Shown here in pieces: positions 23,880-34,407 of a stretch of DNA of 64,000 nucleotides. The stretch covers positions 4,092,001 through 4,156,000 of the forward strand of contig JAEVHH010000001.1 in assembly GCA_017607445.1 (NCBI GenBank), written 5' to 3'. The first letter of the stretch is position 1, and each line of letters starts with the position of its first letter. The notes under the pieces are model-generated. The model did no database searches. It was given only the letters and a program-made list of their open reading frames with translations, and was not told the origin of the DNA. A program made the position numbers and the translations under genes. Source of the stretch: Histoplasma ohiense. Lineage: Eukaryota; Ascomycota; Eurotiomycetes; Onygenales; Ajellomycetaceae.

Positions 23880-24448
23880 AGTGTTGAGGCGGTGGTGGTG
23901 CATTTGCTGAGATGGTGAGTGTGTTTTAGATGAGGTGATAGCAGTTGAGTGTTCAACTTTTTTAAAACCATGTGTACACGGTAAGTGTAACCCGAAATCC
24001 AAGTCATAGTTGGACGAAACAATGTGTCCTGCCGCCAGCCAGCCGTCCGTGGAATCCCAATGATGGGTATATTTACATACCGCAATGAATAACCAAAGGT
24101 TCAAACCAAAGAATGCCAGCAAGGGGCGGAACAGACTCTCAAAACAAAAACCACTGGGAAAACGGCCCTCGATCTTCCATCACATGCGCGGAGTACTCCA
24201 GATTGGACACGAGATGGCGTTGCAGCATCTTGGAGTCGTTCAAGACGCCGATACTGATGACATCCATGCATAGTATTCGAGCTGGCCCCAACGAGTGAAC
24301 TTCAGCGCATGGAGGCCCTTGGTGTGCCATTGCTGGAGGGAAATGAATTAATTCTCTTGATGGCGACAAGATGCACTCTATCAATAGGTCTTACATATTG
24401 ATAAAATAGAATAACTGAACTTGTTGTAGGGCTGCGCGCAGCAATGTG

Positions 24449-24870
24449 TTAGCGGCTCGAGATATGTCCCATCTTAGGCATTGGAAAACCTCGCGCTTGA
24501 TGGGCCACTCTTAACTGTGGCATTTCTTTAATTGAGCGCGAGTGAAGCGCGAGAATTCCCCCATCGACTGTTTCTGGAAATTTAGCGAATGTAATGCTTC
24601 TGGACTGCTCTCGGAGTCTTTGATTGTAAGTTAGATAAATCACCATTCCGATCCCTTCGTCGCAAGGCAAGTCCATTACCAAACCTCCAATCCCAAATAC
24701 CCCCGGCGCAAAACTGTACACCTTCACCCCTACCCGAGCTCCCAGGGAGGACCGTCCTTACCCATTCATCCTCTCGCCGGACCCGGGGAAGTCGATAGAG
24801 ATGATGAGGTTGCTCTCGAGGCGCTTGTTCCGAATAGGCTTTTGGGTATAGGGATGGAAGATTTGACGAG
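24449..24870 (-). pseudogene. Possible gene relic of unknown family
   Basis: On the minus strand, HPYTQKPIRNKRLESNLIIS is followed by a stop and then by the open frame containing KVYSFAPGVFGIGGLVMDLP and GIGMVIYLTYNQRL. Both segments look protein-like but are in broken continuity. I do not recognise the family. It could be chance ORFs or a piece of a decayed gene. Confidence 0.25.
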
Positions 24871-25302
24871 GATTGGTTGGGGTGCTCTAATGGCGGCTAT
24901 AATAGTTTGACGTTGTGAGGACGATATATCAACTCATTTACTTTTTTCTTTGATATTTTTCTTACATACCTTTTCATGTATGCGCGTCAGTGCGGGGAAG
25001 ATTCCGATATTGGTATTACGTCATCCCTTGATCAACCTCAATTTAACTAATAATTTAACTAAGGAATAAAAATCCGGAGACAAGATTTTAGATGTTAAGG
25101 CTTGGACGGAAAGAATCTTTACTGCTTTACAGCTCTTGCGACTCTGCATCCGTAAATCCCCATTCTTTTATCTACCCCGTGGTTGAGTGAGGTTGGCGGC
25201 TGACACGTACATCTGTTTCAGCTCTGTACCTCCATGCTCCTAATGCGCTCTACATAGGAACACCCTTTCTCGCCCTCCAGAGCACCGCCGAGCACCGCCA
25301 TC

Positions 25303-27434
25303 ATGGTTGTTGATGAACGAGATGACCCTCTTGTCAAAGCCCTCCCACCCGAAACAGATTACCTGACTTATCTCACCATCCTAGAATACCAATTGACGCG
25401 GGAACGCCTGCCGATTCTCCACAATCTTCTCCAAGATGAAAAGCTGACGGTAAATATTGGCTGGGACCTGGTCCAGCTGCTTCTCCCTATGATGCCGGCG
25501 TCTCAAGAATGCCTACAGGATGTGGCCAGGCTAGGGAACCCGCGAGAGGTTATTTTGCGGGTTTGTAATTCATTGATGAAGTTGGAGCCTGTGCAGGACG
25601 AGGATGGAGATGATGGGGGCGGAGAGGACGACAGGAGACTCAGTGAAGCCGTTGGAGAGGTTAAACTGGAGGAGAAACCCCATATGAACGAGGACGACGA
25701 AAATGCAGACGATAAATTATTAGCGGCTACCTCCAACGTGCCCGTCCACGTCCTGCAATTCAACTGTCTCCTTTCCATGCTCTCAGTCCTCCACTCCCGC
25801 ATCCAGACCAGATACCCCAGCCGTTTTGTTGCTACCTCCCTCCAAGCCGTGCTGGAAGCATACACTGCATTCCCAACCGTGGAAACGACAGCCGCAGTGC
25901 TAGAATTCTTCAGAGACATAGCGGGAAAGAAACGTCCCCGTCTCCCACCGCGGAATACGAGCGAATCAATATTATTGACGCAGAGTACGCCAGAGACTGC
26001 TGCGCCGGATCCCGAAGCTGAATCGCATCCCGGAACTGTAGGGTCTGAGGAAAGCGCTTTGATCAATAGACTTATGCAGTTTGGTCTCATTGAGCTTTTG
26101 AAAACATACCTTCTACATTGCGTCAATGCGGCGCCTGCTGGGATGCAGTGGGCACTTCGGTTACAGGAGAAACTGGATACTAGGAACCAGATGCACTCCT
26201 CTCTAAGCTTTATTGGGGCGTTTGGGAAGGAGGAATATTTGAAAGAGCGCGATATGACCGTTGGGAAGATTATTGTATGTTTGTCTGAATCCATTAGCGC
26301 CCGCTATTTTTCTATCCTATTGCTGATTTCTCATGATACTAATTAATTCCTTAATCCTGTCTTTAGGCACTTTCACGAGATTTTGGCATAGAAACAAATG
26401 AACTGCTGGATATCATTTCCAAGCCAGGTGACCAGCAGCCACCTCCTCTAGACTTTGAAGAAACTCCGAAACACGCGGAAGATATCCACCTTCAAAGACA
26501 CGGTTGTCTCCTGCTGCTGGCAGCGCGGTCTGCGGCTGATAAACTGCTCTCGTCAGGCCAACCAGTAAAAGCTATTCCAGTCTTCCCTGATCTTGCCGCC
26601 ATATATTCACATTTCCTCGGCGAAGGTGAATCTCCATATTCAGTTGTGATGGAAGAGCCCGAAGCTCTGGTCGATTCGCTCTGTTCGCTGGCCGTCATTG
26701 CGAGTTCTAACCCATCTTCATCTCCTCCAAACGAAACTGAATTTACCCAATTCATCATCCAGCTCACGGCTTGTATCCGTGCGCCTGGTTTCTGCAGTTT
26801 TAGCCGGATGGAGCGCGTTCCGTCAACAATATTTCACAGCAACCCCGACCCAGTTGTCCGGTTTAATCTCATCCGACAAATTCTCGAGGTCGAGGATATA
26901 CAATACGCCCGAGAACCAGCAATAGGATGGCTCAAGGAGGATCTTCTGGCAGCAACAACGCCGAACGTACACCCTGATCAGAAAGAAAACCCCTTCATTG
27001 ACCCCACTCACTTCGCCATCCTCTTCCCACGCATCTACGAACCCATCCCGGATGACTGGCTTTCCCTCGGGACCGCCAAAACCGACCACCTCATCAACAC
27101 CTGGCTGACATTTATGCAGCATCTACTTCCCTACCATCTCGCCATCCTGAATCTGTACTATTTCCTCACCCAGTCCGCAACCCTCTACAAACAGCTACAG
27201 ATACAGGAACTCCACCCGGCCTTCGAGTCCAAGTTCCTCGTTCCGCTGAGGACATTCGCGCAGCAGATATCGACGGACGCGGAGATCAAGGCTCGGGTTG
27301 AGATGGAGATTGGCAACGAGGCGGAGCAGGTGGGCCAAGGTGCAGCGGAGTTGATGTTACATATCATTGGGGAGATTGAAGATGCCTCGGCTGGATTGTT
27401 GGTAAACGTCGGGCAGGAGGGGTCATCCAACTGA
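25303..27434 (+). CDS. Ybp2/glomulin-family protein (Kinetochor_Ybp2, DUF1760)
   Basis: The predicted 679-aa protein comes from exons 25303-26274 and 26367-27434, with a 92-nt intron joining MTVGKII to ALSRDFGIETNELLDIISKP. It is an all-helical, ARM/HEAT-like protein. The N-terminal block (ETDYLTYLTILEYQLTRERL, then LTVNIGWDLVQLLLPMMP) and the C-terminal block (WLTFMQHLLPYHLAILNLYY) match the YAP1-binding protein / kinetochore Ybp2 / glomulin family PF08568. Yeast members act in the Yap1 peroxide response and at kinetochores; glomulin binds the Rbx1 RING of cullin ligases. Which role applies here cannot be told from the sequence. An acidic insertion lies at about residues 95-145. Confidence 0.82.
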
Positions 27435-28010
27435 ATACTCTCGAGTATCATCTTGCTTACAAAGGACCAATAAAGTCCAAGTTTTGCTAGTTGGGTTTCT
27501 TCATCAAGTTTGTCAGTTGTTAGTTTAGTTTTCTTAACCTTTATGGGTTCATTTTATTGTCCAGGTCTGTCGCCTCAACTCTCTCTGTATTATAACCTGC
27601 TTCTTTTAAATTTGGCAGCTAGTCATACAGATACGGTTATAACAGAGGTTTTAACTGCTTCCACGATTTGAGCTCTCTACAAAATATAGATATTTACGTA
27701 CACACTATAGGAGTTTTAAGAGGAGTGCAATGGCTGACGAAGGAAACCACAGCATAGGACCTAAAAGATATTATAGTCCTCCTCCCGCTTTATAAGAGGG
27801 CGCAGTAATTAAAGTGATGTTTGAATGAGCAACTGTGGCGTTTCCAATTGCAGGGATCACTAACTCCCGCACGAGGATCAATCATTCCGACGCAAACATC
27901 TCAGCCGTCTTCAAATTTTTTTTATAGTTACCTCGTCCGTCGTAGATGCGCGGTAACATCAGATCCATTCTTCTTTGTTTTTCGCATCCTATCCAACAGC
28001 CATTCCAACC
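27435..28010. other. Intergenic region
   Basis: About 0.6 kb contains the 3' end of the Ybp2-type gene and the presumed promoter of the next gene. Nothing distinctive is visible. Confidence 0.5.
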
Positions 28011-28245
28011 ATGAAGTCAAAATCAGGTTCCAAAATCCCAACAGCAAGATACAGCGCTGTAACATTCCTTACCATCCTTCCCGCGAACAACTCCGCATAC
28101 CACCCCACTGTCAGCCACTCCCAACTTCACGATCTCGTATTAGACGACCTGGACAGTTCAACAACAATCCAAAATACATCCATCTGGCACTCAACTTTGA
28201 AATCTCAGAGATCAAGAACAGATCTAGATAGTAGCAATAATGCAG

Positions 28246-28279
<34 letters not shown>

Positions 28280-29501
28280 GAGGAGGGGGAGCAGCAGCAA
28301 AGGCAGCAGCACCCTCTCACACAGTCATATATCCCGCAGCACCGTTTCCAGCAGCAACATCGACCACACCAACATGCGACGAGTCACTGTGTCAAACGCA
28401 GAGTACATCTTGGGTTCGCACCTGCGCAGGTCAACACTATCCGGCACGGGGCGCATCACGCATTCCAAGCTGAGTGGGTCTGAATTCCTGTGCACGCCAG
28501 ACGACAACAATGACATCCCCACTACCACCACGACGCCAAATCCGGTTACGAATATCGCAAAAACTGAAGTCGACAAAAGCCATATCCGCAACTCCATCGT
28601 TGGCCCATTGCCGTGCACCATTAAACGGAGCAAGCTCGACAATGTGAAAATCTCGCAGAGCACGATTGAGGAAGCGAGTTTGAAGGACTGCAATATCGAG
28701 GGGTGCCAGATTTCGAGGGGGAAGTTTTCGGGCTTGTGGTTGAGGAATGGGGTTTGGGAGGATGGGGAGCTCGTTGGAGAGGTGAGGAAGGGGGAAGGGG
28801 TGGTTTTGAAGGCAAAGAATTTTGCGGAGATTGAGGAGAGGGAGAAAGAGAGGGAGCGGGAGAGGACTAGAAGCGCTGAAGGAGAAAAGCGTGGGCAGGA
28901 GAGAGGTATTGGGATAGGAGGAACAAAAGGAGGTATGGAGGATCCTGTTCCGATTCCTGCATCTGCTGGCGCTCAGGGGGATAATGTGCTGTTGGTTGGG
29001 ATATCGTCGGGGGAAGCCAGTGGCTATATCTGCCCCCCCCAGGGCAATTTTACGGTAAGGAAGAAAATTGGGACTTTGTGTAGCATATTCCTTGCATACT
29101 CCATAGATACATATTTTTACATACCTATTTTTACCCCCCGTCCCCCCTTGCCAAGTTAGGTATTCAGTTACTTACGCAAGAGCTTCCAGCATGCCAACCC
29201 GCCCAAGATACCACCGCCAAATTTCGATTCATTGGATCCAACACCAGCAGCAGCAGCAGCAGCAGCATTAACACGCGATCAGCACCAAAACCAACGTCAA
29301 GCACCTCCACTCCCTTCGAAAAATCAACCACATATCAGCACGCAGGATGATTGTCCCAGCTCGCCGTCCACTGACACTTATTCGAGTGCTGCCGAAAGTT
29401 TACTCGACCCTGATGAGGAGGACGAGTTTGTGCTTCAAGATCTTCCCGATGTTAGCCCTTTGCGCATTGGCGAGGAGAAACCCCCGCCCTATACACCATG
29501 A
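28011..29501 (+). CDS. Uncharacterised Ser-rich protein with beta-solenoid-like repeats
   Basis: The predicted 461-aa protein comes from exons 28011-29054 and 29160-29501 (105-nt intron, QGNFT to VFSYLRKSFQHANPPKIP). Residues about 30-250 show irregular repeats in which Ser/Thr alternates with hydrophobic residues every 5-6 positions: SHSQLHDLVLDD, HSHISRSTVSSSNIDHTNMR, SHLRRSTLSGTGRITHSKLS, DKSHIRNSIVGP, KRSKLDNVKISQSTIEEASL, KDCNIEGCQISRGKFSG. This resembles pentapeptide-like or beta-helix folds. A poly-Ser run from an AGC microsatellite interrupts the repeats. The C-terminal half is a charged coiled region, then a Pro-rich acidic tail ending EEKPPPYTP, a PPxY-like motif that could bind WW domains. 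I recognise no catalytic motif. The start is the first in-frame ATG after a C-rich leader. Confidence 0.7.
28248..28278 (+). repeat. (AGC)n trinucleotide microsatellite inside coding sequence
   Basis: About ten AGC units encode a Ser run in the beta-solenoid-like protein. A second GCA/AGC cluster near 29245-29270 encodes an Ala run in its second exon. Confidence 0.9.
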
Positions 29502-30433
29502 GACGGGCTTACGTTTGGGGTGGTTTCTTTTAATAGATTATGATATGAATACACTGCATACAGTGCGGAAATGAGGCGACTAACCCCCCTCCCTTGTACA
29601 AGCGTTATTCTTATCTCTCCTCTTAATGATTTCAATGACCCTCAAGATACCTTGATACGAAGTTATGAAAAAGTCCGGAAGAGAGAGCTACGTGGGAAAG
29701 GAAAGGAAAAGAAAAGAAAGGAAAGGAAAGCTTCCCCCCTCACCCAATTTAATGTAAAATTGCATCTACTCTCATCTTAATTCCACTTTTTACTACTAAA
29801 TATAAAGTATCATTGATAGCAAAAGGAACAAGAAAACATTCACTAGTGGTTGAATAGATAAATGTTATGTAATGTATATGTCGTCTGAACTCGCTGCGCT
29901 CAGCACAGGCACAGCAGCAGAGTACAATACAGAAAAGGGGAACTGGCCCGTCCAAGATGACCAGCCTATCCCTTGTGAGAAAGAAAAAATCATGGCGAAA
30001 AAATAGTCAAAAAGTCCCAGAGTAATAAGAAAAAAAAAAAAAAATAGAAGTCATCATATTGGGGGAAGAAGTACATAGTGGATCAGGGTATAATGAGTGT
30101 CGTAAAATGGCCTAATAATGGCAATAACAATTTGACAAATGGAAATCATAAAACATGGAATATCCGAGAAAGAATGATAATGGAAACAAAAATTGATGAA
30201 AAGATATAGGGGTTTGCAACAAATACACATTGCATTTATGGCGGCCGGCTGAGTTGGACAGAACATAGGGAAACGAAGGCGAGGGAAGAGAGAAAATAGA
30301 AAATATCCCATTTCAATTTTTTAAACCCCATGTATCCAGCACCCGCCCCATCCATCCATGCATGACCAATGATGTTCACCCTGTTCTTTTTTTTTTTTTT
30401 TTTTTTCCCCTTCCTAGCACTCTCTTCCCCAAG
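29502..30433. other. Convergent intergenic region
   Basis: About 0.9 kb is AT-rich with a GGAAA-type purine stretch near 29695-29725, a poly-A run near 30030-30043 and a poly-T run at 30387-30406. I see no gene in it. Confidence 0.5.
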
Positions 30434-31595
30434 CTACTTCCGAATGCTCAGTCGGACAGCACAATCTAAAGTCCGGAATTGCATGGGCTTGTTCTGCGAG
30501 TGAAGACCGATAAGAGTGACAGTGATGTCGGAGAAGGTACCGGAAGAAGGGGCCAGAAAGCGGTACATATCCAATGATCCAATGTTAAGTACGAGTACAA
30601 CGTTCTGATAACTGAGAAAAACGAAGGGATAACATCACAACATAACTGGCATTGCCTGATCAGATTGAAAAAACCGGTGAGTGGGTGGGGGCCGGGAGGG
30701 GGGGAAAGGGGGAGGGGGAGATGACCAGGACTTTCGCATCAACAACGTCAAGAATAATAAACAAAGAAATGGGAAGGCTAGTGGGAAACGGGAAGATTTC
30801 ACAGAGCCTCCATGCCAAGATCAAATACATTTGATTTGCGCGGATATAGAAACCGTACTCGCGAAAACAACTCCGTGAAGAAGGCAAGACCGCATCAGGA
30901 AATCCGGGTAGATACCAGGAGCATTGTTTGTCTCAACACGAAAAGGGCAGTTGTGTATTGTTGAGAAGCAGAGTTCGGGAGAGTGTCTGTAGTGTTCGTT
31001 TTCTTTTCCTTTCTTTGCCTTTTTCTCTAGTAATATCATAGCTGGCGGCGACGGGTCGTTATGGCATTGAGGTTAAGATCGATAGTTGGCTGCGTAATTT
31101 TCATCCGAAGAAGAGGAGGTAAAGAGAAGATGTGCTAGTTGCAAGGAAAGCAGCGAGTAGCGGCCATTGGTAGTTTTGACTTCTTTTATCCCCCTCTCCA
31201 CAATCGCCTCTCGGAGTGTGAACACGCACTCTTGATCGAAAACTTCGCATAACCGTTCCCAAACATGCAAATAACAGGAGCAATGTCAAAGAGAACTGGA
31301 GGAACTCTGGATCCACGGAGGGAGTAAGAAAAATTGGTCGTTTTCAATATCAATGTAACTGAGGTCGAAGCACTCTGTAAAATGTTCCCCCCGTGGCAGA
31401 TGCCACGTATCGTGATGTAGATATTCTACATCACAATACACTGGCCGCCGCTGTTGCGGACGAAGACCGGGCCTAGAAAATGATGGTCTGGTCAGCATTA
31501 AGACTCAGAAGAGGAACGGCGTTTATGACATGGAAATAATTCTTACCAGTCTCGGGGGCTTTTGGTGGGGCAATGCTGACGGTATCAGGAGACAT
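30434..31595 (-). CDS. Small multi-exon gene, uncharacterised (model incomplete)
   Basis: Two well-formed ends are visible. Exon 1 (31547-31595) encodes MSPDTVSIAPPKAPETG with a clean GTAAGA donor. A following exon from 31472 continues PVFVRNSGGQC. The terminal exon (30434-30611) follows a pyrimidine-rich TTTCTCAG acceptor and encodes YQNVVLVLNIGSLDMYRFLA, then GTFSDITVTLIGLHSQNKPM, ending AVRLSIRK-stop. Its alternating hydrophobic pattern suggests beta-strands. The middle of the gene was not resolved, and stops close the frame after about 31428 unless another intron is used there. No family was recognised. The terminal exon looks genuinely coding; the link between the two ends is inferred. 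Confidence 0.4.
31392..31434. repeat. Two adjacent perfect palindromes (stem-loop-capable)
   Basis: CGTGGCA-GA-TGCCACG at 31392-31407 has 7-bp arms and a 2-base spacer. GTGATGTAGA-TAT-TCTACATCAC at 31412-31434 has 10-bp arms and a 3-base spacer. Only four bases separate them. Confidence 0.9.
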
Positions 31596-34407
31596 TTTTG
31601 CTTGAAAGTTGTTTGGTAGTTTGAGGAGAATCGTATTTCTCTTGCGAGGTTTGGTAGTTGGTATATTGGGAGATTCTTATTTAGACTTTCTGGGAACTGA
31701 TGTATGAAGTAAATAGTAGAAAGTAGAAAGTAGAAGTTGGGGAAAAAGGAAACAACATAGAGTTATATATCCATTCTGAAGCCTGGATAATGGAGCTGGG
31801 CCAAACAGTGAAAGCAGCGAACCCTTACAATTGTATGGGGATACCCAAGACAATTCGGGGATCTTTTCAAAGGAAATTAGAATTCAGAGAACTGTAATTT
31901 CCCCAGGGGGTTGGTCGTATTGTGTATCATGCTTTCAGTCACTTGCACGTGGCTTTGTCGTGGCATCATGTATTGTAGGAGAATACACGCAGCTAGCGAC
32001 CTGTATGGCGTAACACTATCTGACAATCGATCCCAGAGTGGAAAGCCCGGTGTGGGAATTACGGGGAATGCTCATGGGGAAATTAGGCTGTACGGCCGTG
32101 GTGTTCCTAGGAAAAGTCCTTAGTATTGTTCGCCTAAGTATTGTTCTTTTCAAAAACGGAAAAAGAGAGTGGAGACTGAAACGAGCTTAAAAGAAACTAA
32201 AAGTGAATATATGGAAAAGGAAAAGGAAAAGAGATAAAGAATACAGTGGATTAAACTGTTTGCGGAATTTTCCAGCTCGTGGAGGCCACAGTCGAAGATA
32301 TTCCCCCGTGGAGATTGAGGCCCTGCAATAAAAATATTACCAAAGATTATCATAACAAAACTTAGAGAAAACGGAAGCAGGTGAGTTCCCGTCAAATTTC
32401 CCGGATGACGAAGGTTCAGAAAAAGCAGTGAAAAGGAAATGAATAGAAGGAAACATGTGATGCATTCTATCCACCGAGTCCTGCCTGAAGGTGCTTCAGC
32501 CAGCAGGTAAGATATTTTATATGCAGTTCCACGTTATCTAGAATGCCGGTGTCCGCAAACTGAGAACTACGTACCCACTTGATCATAAGTTCGACGTTTC
32601 TGCAGCGTATAGTACGCCAGATTGACTTCGGGCCCCAGAAATGGAGGACCCCACGGATCCACAACCCTTTCAAAGAGCGGAGAGACAAAAAATCCATCTC
32701 GCTTACCAGCCAGATGCTGAGACACGAAAATAAGAGCTAAGCCCATTGCAGACACATGCGCTCACATGGGCTTCTCGATCCTCTGAACCATTAAGCTTCA
32801 GGAATGGGGTTGAGGATTCATCCATCTAGTCCAAGCGCGAAGTCGACGATCGCCCCATATAATACACGCACAGACAACAGACGCGGAATGAAGCCCAACA
32901 GTGGGAAGATGAAGGACAAGAGAAAGCAGCGATAGGAAAGAAGGCGCCCTATCAAACCCGTCATGGGTCACAGCAAAAAAAAAGGGGGGGCCCCACCGTG
33001 CAGGAATACCAACTTGGTTCTTGCAAACACACTCCCCTGCATAGAAAGAGGCAGATATGCATATCAAGTCACCCTTTGTAATAGCCTGTTTGCTCAGACA
33101 TTCGGCAGCATGTCTCTCTCAAGCCTTGACGTCCGGGAGCGGAATGGGCTTTTCTAGGAGCATCGGTTGTTGCATGCCCGCTTCTTGCTCCACGGCATCA
33201 ATCTTACCTTCATCCAGCATCTTGATATTCCCTGGTTCCTCCAGATATCACATAATTCCCCCACAAACCCTTCTCCAGATTTTGGGTGCACGGAGCACGG
33301 CTTGGACAAACATCGGGGCGATGGCGAGGCATAACATTTTCATTGTTCGTCATCCTCGATAAAGCCCGGGCGGAGCTCAGCCCCAACATCCCCGCAAGTC
33401 TCCACTCCTGCAAGAAGTGGCCATTGACCAGCAGGAGCCCATTCGTCAGAGTCCCTCGTTCAAGGAGATGTGCTGGTTGTGCTTGGTTTGGTCGATGTGT
33501 GTCGTTGAAATTGAATTTCCTCACCTGAGTGACCTGCAGGCACTAATCTAGAAATGTCTTAGTCCAGCCTCACGCTAAATTGAATGCAAACAAAGACCAA
33601 AGACTGGAATGTTGTGCAACCAGGGTTTATTTTAGATTTCAGCATAAAGGAGCAAGAAAGGGAAAAGGGAAACTCAGCTTAGTATTGTTCTTGCACAGAA
33701 CAATATAAAACATGCTACTTATACTTATATATATAGTCTTTGCCCACATTCCCTTGTGCTACATGTTTGCGATGAGTGAAGTTAGACTTTTCAGTCACAG
33801 GCCACGCAACCTTACAATGTTATGTGCTTGTGAATCCATTGATACATCATTACGAGGTTCTCATTTTAAACATTAACAGGCTTGATGAACACAGCATTTC
33901 TCCATGGCTTCCGAAACACTGAGTTAATGCGGAAAGCTTTGTGGAGTCTAGGCCTGCGGTAGGGACTTCCTTGAGTTTAGAATGGATATGCACAAATCTC
34001 TAGCAACGTATTCTGCCTTGGCTTGTTTTAACTGAATGTGGGGGTGGGGATCGCGTAGAACTAATTTCGGGCACTCCATCCAAACGATGTACGTCATTCG
34101 TCATTCATTCAATTTCCATTGCTTATCATAAGTAGCTCAGAGGCAGGGGGATAATCCCCAAGGTAAAAAAACATCAGCTATCGTAGCAAAAACTGGTATA
34201 CCAACATTATCTCGTTGTAAGGCGGCTCTCGAACATGTTGGGAGACCAGCGGCTAGCCCAAATCTGTTCAGCATGTGAGATAACAAGAATATGGTAAGAA
34301 ATTTCATGAACATATCACATAAAAATAGAGAAGCAAATGTAACAAACGTTCAACTGATAGGTAATAAAAAAGTCCACAAGACATCAAATGAAGAGGTGGT
34401 AATGACC
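31596..34407. other. Gene-poor intergenic region, 2.8 kb
   Basis: No intact gene is recognised. It holds a likely copia reverse-transcriptase relic (33870-34040), a hairpin at 33684-33704, and TTAGTATTGTTC-type strings near 32120-32145 and 33680. Confidence 0.5.
33675..34040 (+). mobile_element. Decayed Ty1/copia retrotransposon fragment
   Basis: From about 33882 the plus strand reads LMNTAFLHGF, then RNTELMRKALWSLGLR, then a stop. This matches the copia reverse-transcriptase landmarks (D-x-x-T-AFL-x-G and L-x-KALYGLRQ) brought abnormally close together. Stops (TAG, TGA, TAG) follow at once in the same frame. Upstream are a perfect 8-bp hairpin (33684-33704) and a TATA-like stretch, possibly LTR remains. 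The element is truncated and non-functional. Confidence 0.4.

Larger units (their letters stand above)
22447..25302. other. Divergent intergenic region, 2.9 kb
   Basis: This separates the SPT-small-subunit-like gene (-) from the Ybp2/glomulin gene (+). It holds a telomere-like block (23780-23879) and a possible gene relic (24449-24870). Otherwise I see no genes. Confidence 0.5.

Noticed and set aside
25503..26294. 263-codon minus-strand ORF
   Set aside because: It is antisense to the Ybp2/glomulin exon and is Ser-rich by mirror of the sense codons.
32467..33528. Overlapping short ORFs on both strands
   Set aside because: No splice-linked continuity and no recognised domains. The region lies next to a retroelement relic.
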